In this document: piece by piece, positions 62,654 through 64,000 of the stretch
Layout of the letters: each line of letters begins with the position of its first letter
Numbering within the stretch: position 1 is the first letter of the stretch
Assembly (NCBI RefSeq): GCF_000368085.1
Contig: NZ_KB849239.1
Span: 2,456,170-2,520,169, forward strand
DNA length: 64,000 bases
DNA from: Acinetobacter nosocomialis NIPH 2119
GTDB lineage: Bacteria; Pseudomonadota; Gammaproteobacteria; Pseudomonadales; Moraxellaceae
Direction: 5' to 3'
Notes under the pieces: generated by a model
Told to the model about the DNA's origin: nothing
Database searches by the model: none
The model's input: the letters and a program-made list of their open reading frames with translations, nothing else
Program-made: the position numbers and the translations under genes

Positions 62654-63466
62654 TTACGATAATTTCAATGCTGATAGTGAGTTTTTCCATAGCAAATCAG
62701 CTAAATCTGCCTCGGCCATATTTAAATTTTCGGCCAAACTTTTGAGTACATAAGGTAAGTTCACAGGCGTATTGCGGGTACGCTGCTCAGTTGAAGTTTG
62801 ACAGCAAAGCGGGGTCATATCAGGACAGTCTGTTTCAATCACTAAATGCTCTGCACCTATAGCCTGTACCACAGTATGAAGCTTTTTCGCATTCGGGTTA
62901 GTCACTTGTCCCGTCACACCAATTTTAAAACCAAGCTTAATCAGGCCTTTTGCCTCTTCCACTCCACCACTAAAGGCATGAGCAATTCCACCGAGTTTAA
63001 ACTTATGTGCTTTTAATATTGCTAATACGTCCCCGTGTGCTTTTCGAATATGAAGTAACACTGGCTTTTGGTATTGAGTTGCCAGATCTAACTGATCGGC
63101 AAAATACTGTTTTTGTTTGGCATATATATCGGGCTGCTTATGCTCTTTCAAAAAAGTGTCGAGGCCAATTTCACCCACTGCCACGCAGTCTTCTTGCTGC
63201 AAAATTTGTTCAAGATGAGAAAGATGCTCTGGCCTATGTTGCTCAATATAAAATGGATGCAACCCCGGCGCTAAATAAGAAGTGGGCACATTCTCCCACT
63301 GCTTGAGCTGATGATGAGTGTGTACCAAATCATCAAAACGTGACTGTAAAAAGCCAATTAACACCAAAGCATCCACACCCACTTTTTTAGCCTCAAGTGC
63401 TAACTGCTGCCGATCTTTATCAAAATCGGCAACATCGAAATGGGTATGGGTATCAAACAAATGCAT
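62654..63466 (-). CDS. TatD-family metal-dependent hydrolase
   Basis: 270 residues, TIM barrel. Metal ligands in DTHTHFD, VGEIGLDTF, PVLLHIRKAHGD, IAHAFSGGVEEA and IETDCPDMTP. TatD proteins are 3'-5' DNases/RNases, possibly in DNA repair and quality control. Its start shares a base with the stop of the DUF3298-like gene (TAATG), so they are co-translated. Confidence 0.92.
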   Translation of the reverse strand: MHLFDTHTHFDVADFDKDRQQLALEAKKVGVDALVLIGFLQSRFDDLVHTHHQLKQWENVPTSYLAPGLHPFYIEQHRPEHLSHLEQILQQEDCVAVGEIGLDTFLKEHKQPDIYAKQKQYFADQLDLATQYQKPVLLHIRKAHGDVLAILKAHKFKLGGIAHAFSGGVEEAKGLIKLGFKIGVTGQVTNPNAKKLHTVVQAIGAEHLVIETDCPDMTPLCCQTSTEQRTRNTPVNLPYVLKSLAENLNMAEADLADLLWKNSLSALKLS

Positions 63467-64000
63467 TAGCTAGCACTTTTTTCGGCAGGTGTCGAAGCTG
63501 GTTTAGCTTTAGGCTGCGGCAAATATTCTTCTTTCAATACATCTTGTAATTGGTCGTATGGAATAACTAAACGAGGCAACCCCACAACATAAGGACCAAT
63601 TTCATATTCGCCATATTGAAGAATCAAGCCCTGATCACCGAGCAAGAAGTTTTCGGTGAGTTTAAATGGCCAAGCTTGTTCATATTCACTCACACTATTG
63701 GCAAGTTTTGAGTCAGTCACCCAAGCTTTAAACGCCTCATGTGCTAACTTTTCTAAAGCCGCTTTTTTCTCTGGACGCAGCAAGTTTTCAAGTTTAACTT
63801 GCTTTTCCTCTTTTAAATCAAAATTGTAATAGTGCTGTGCAGCCGAACCATGTGCCCCGCCCAAATAGCTACTACTGTTAACCACAACAGTTACGACCTT
63901 ACCTTGCGACTGTATGATTTTAGGTTTTACTAAAAGATTAATCTGATGATTACTACTTAACTCTTTTAGTTCCTTGTCTAAACCAATAAATGAGTTTGCA
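63466..64000 (-). CDS. DUF3298/RsiV-like protein (C-terminal part, runs off the window)
   Basis: About 177 visible residues; frame remains open at the window edge. SSYLGGAHGSAAQHYYNFDL, LENLLRP, FLLGDQGLILQYGEYEIGPYVVGLP and VIPYDQLQDVL match the DUF3298 (RsiV/PdaC-like) domain, usually found in secreted or lipid-anchored proteins. C-terminal tail is Pro/Ala/Lys-rich. The N-terminus, where a signal peptide would be, lies outside. Confidence 0.8.
   Translation of the reverse strand, partial: ANSFIGLDKELKELSSNHQINLLVKPKIIQSQGKVVTVVVNSSSYLGGAHGSAAQHYYNFDLKEEKQVKLENLLRPEKKAALEKLAHEAFKAWVTDSKLANSVSEYEQAWPFKLTENFLLGDQGLILQYGEYEIGPYVVGLPRLVIPYDQLQDVLKEEYLPQPKAKPASTPAEKSAS

Noticed and set aside
1..64000. 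tRNA, rRNA, insertion sequences, toxin-antitoxin pairs, antibiotic resistance genes
   Set aside because: Looked for on both strands; no tRNA-like cloverleaf, rRNA segment, transposase, recognisable toxin-antitoxin pair or known resistance gene was found by eye.

Overview
The window looks like an Acinetobacter chromosome, most likely from the A. baumannii group. The DNA is AT-rich, the housekeeping proteins (GacS, RelA, RlmD, CysM, a three-gene PntAB transhydrogenase, AcnA, TcdA, DusA) are of gammaproteobacterial type, and the arrangement gacS / cysM / exonuclease / rlmD / relA / mazG fits that genus. This assignment rests on reading the proteins, not on a database search.

Left chromosomal arm (1-20550): a partial ComEA-like DNA-binding protein and mazG; an SDR oxidoreductase; the minus-strand relA-rlmD-exonuclease-cysM run; divergent gacS; a plus-strand metabolic cluster (enoyl-CoA hydratase, tartronate-semialdehyde-reductase-like enzyme, hydroxypyruvate isomerase); rsfS; a second SDR; the minus-strand pntAA-pntAB-pntB operon; and a DMT exporter. 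It ends with a RidA-like protein plus MFS transporter pair behind a MerR/SoxR-type promoter (19-bp spacer filled by a palindrome).

Prophage (about 20.6-55.65 kb, about 35 kb): a temperate siphovirus with a lambda-like tail and HK97-like head, integrated into the 5' end of dusA. The displaced dusA start (18 codons, then stop) and its promoter remain at the left end. At the right end the phage supplies a new start, so dusA is full length again. Reading leftward from the repressor come Cro, a CII-like regulator, a primase-helicase, an iteron-rich probable origin, a candidate late regulator, small genes, HNH nuclease, a candidate cos region, small and large terminase, portal, prohead protease, major capsid, connectors, tail genes (with a G/GT -1 frameshift), tape measure with a transglycosylase domain, an inserted lipoprotein gene, tail tip M, a fibre, L, K, I, J, and a P21-type lysis cassette (pinholin, SAR endolysin, Rz/Rz1). 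Reading rightward from CI is an early operon of small, mostly unrecognised proteins, one PrtN-like, ending at a terminator before the integrase, which faces it. All core modules look intact, so the prophage may be inducible; that is an inference.

Right chromosomal arm (55.58-64 kb): restored dusA, a CHAP-like Cys/His protein, a LysR regulator, a 40-residue membrane peptide, tcdA, acnA, tatD and a partial DUF3298-type protein.

The points most worth following up are the symmetric iteron region downstream of the primase-helicase, the A AAA AAC frameshift site, the intrinsic terminators that punctuate the late operon and imply antitermination, the lipoprotein gene as a possible superinfection-exclusion factor, the early-operon cassette of unknown proteins, and the SoxR-like promoter of the ridA-MFS pair.
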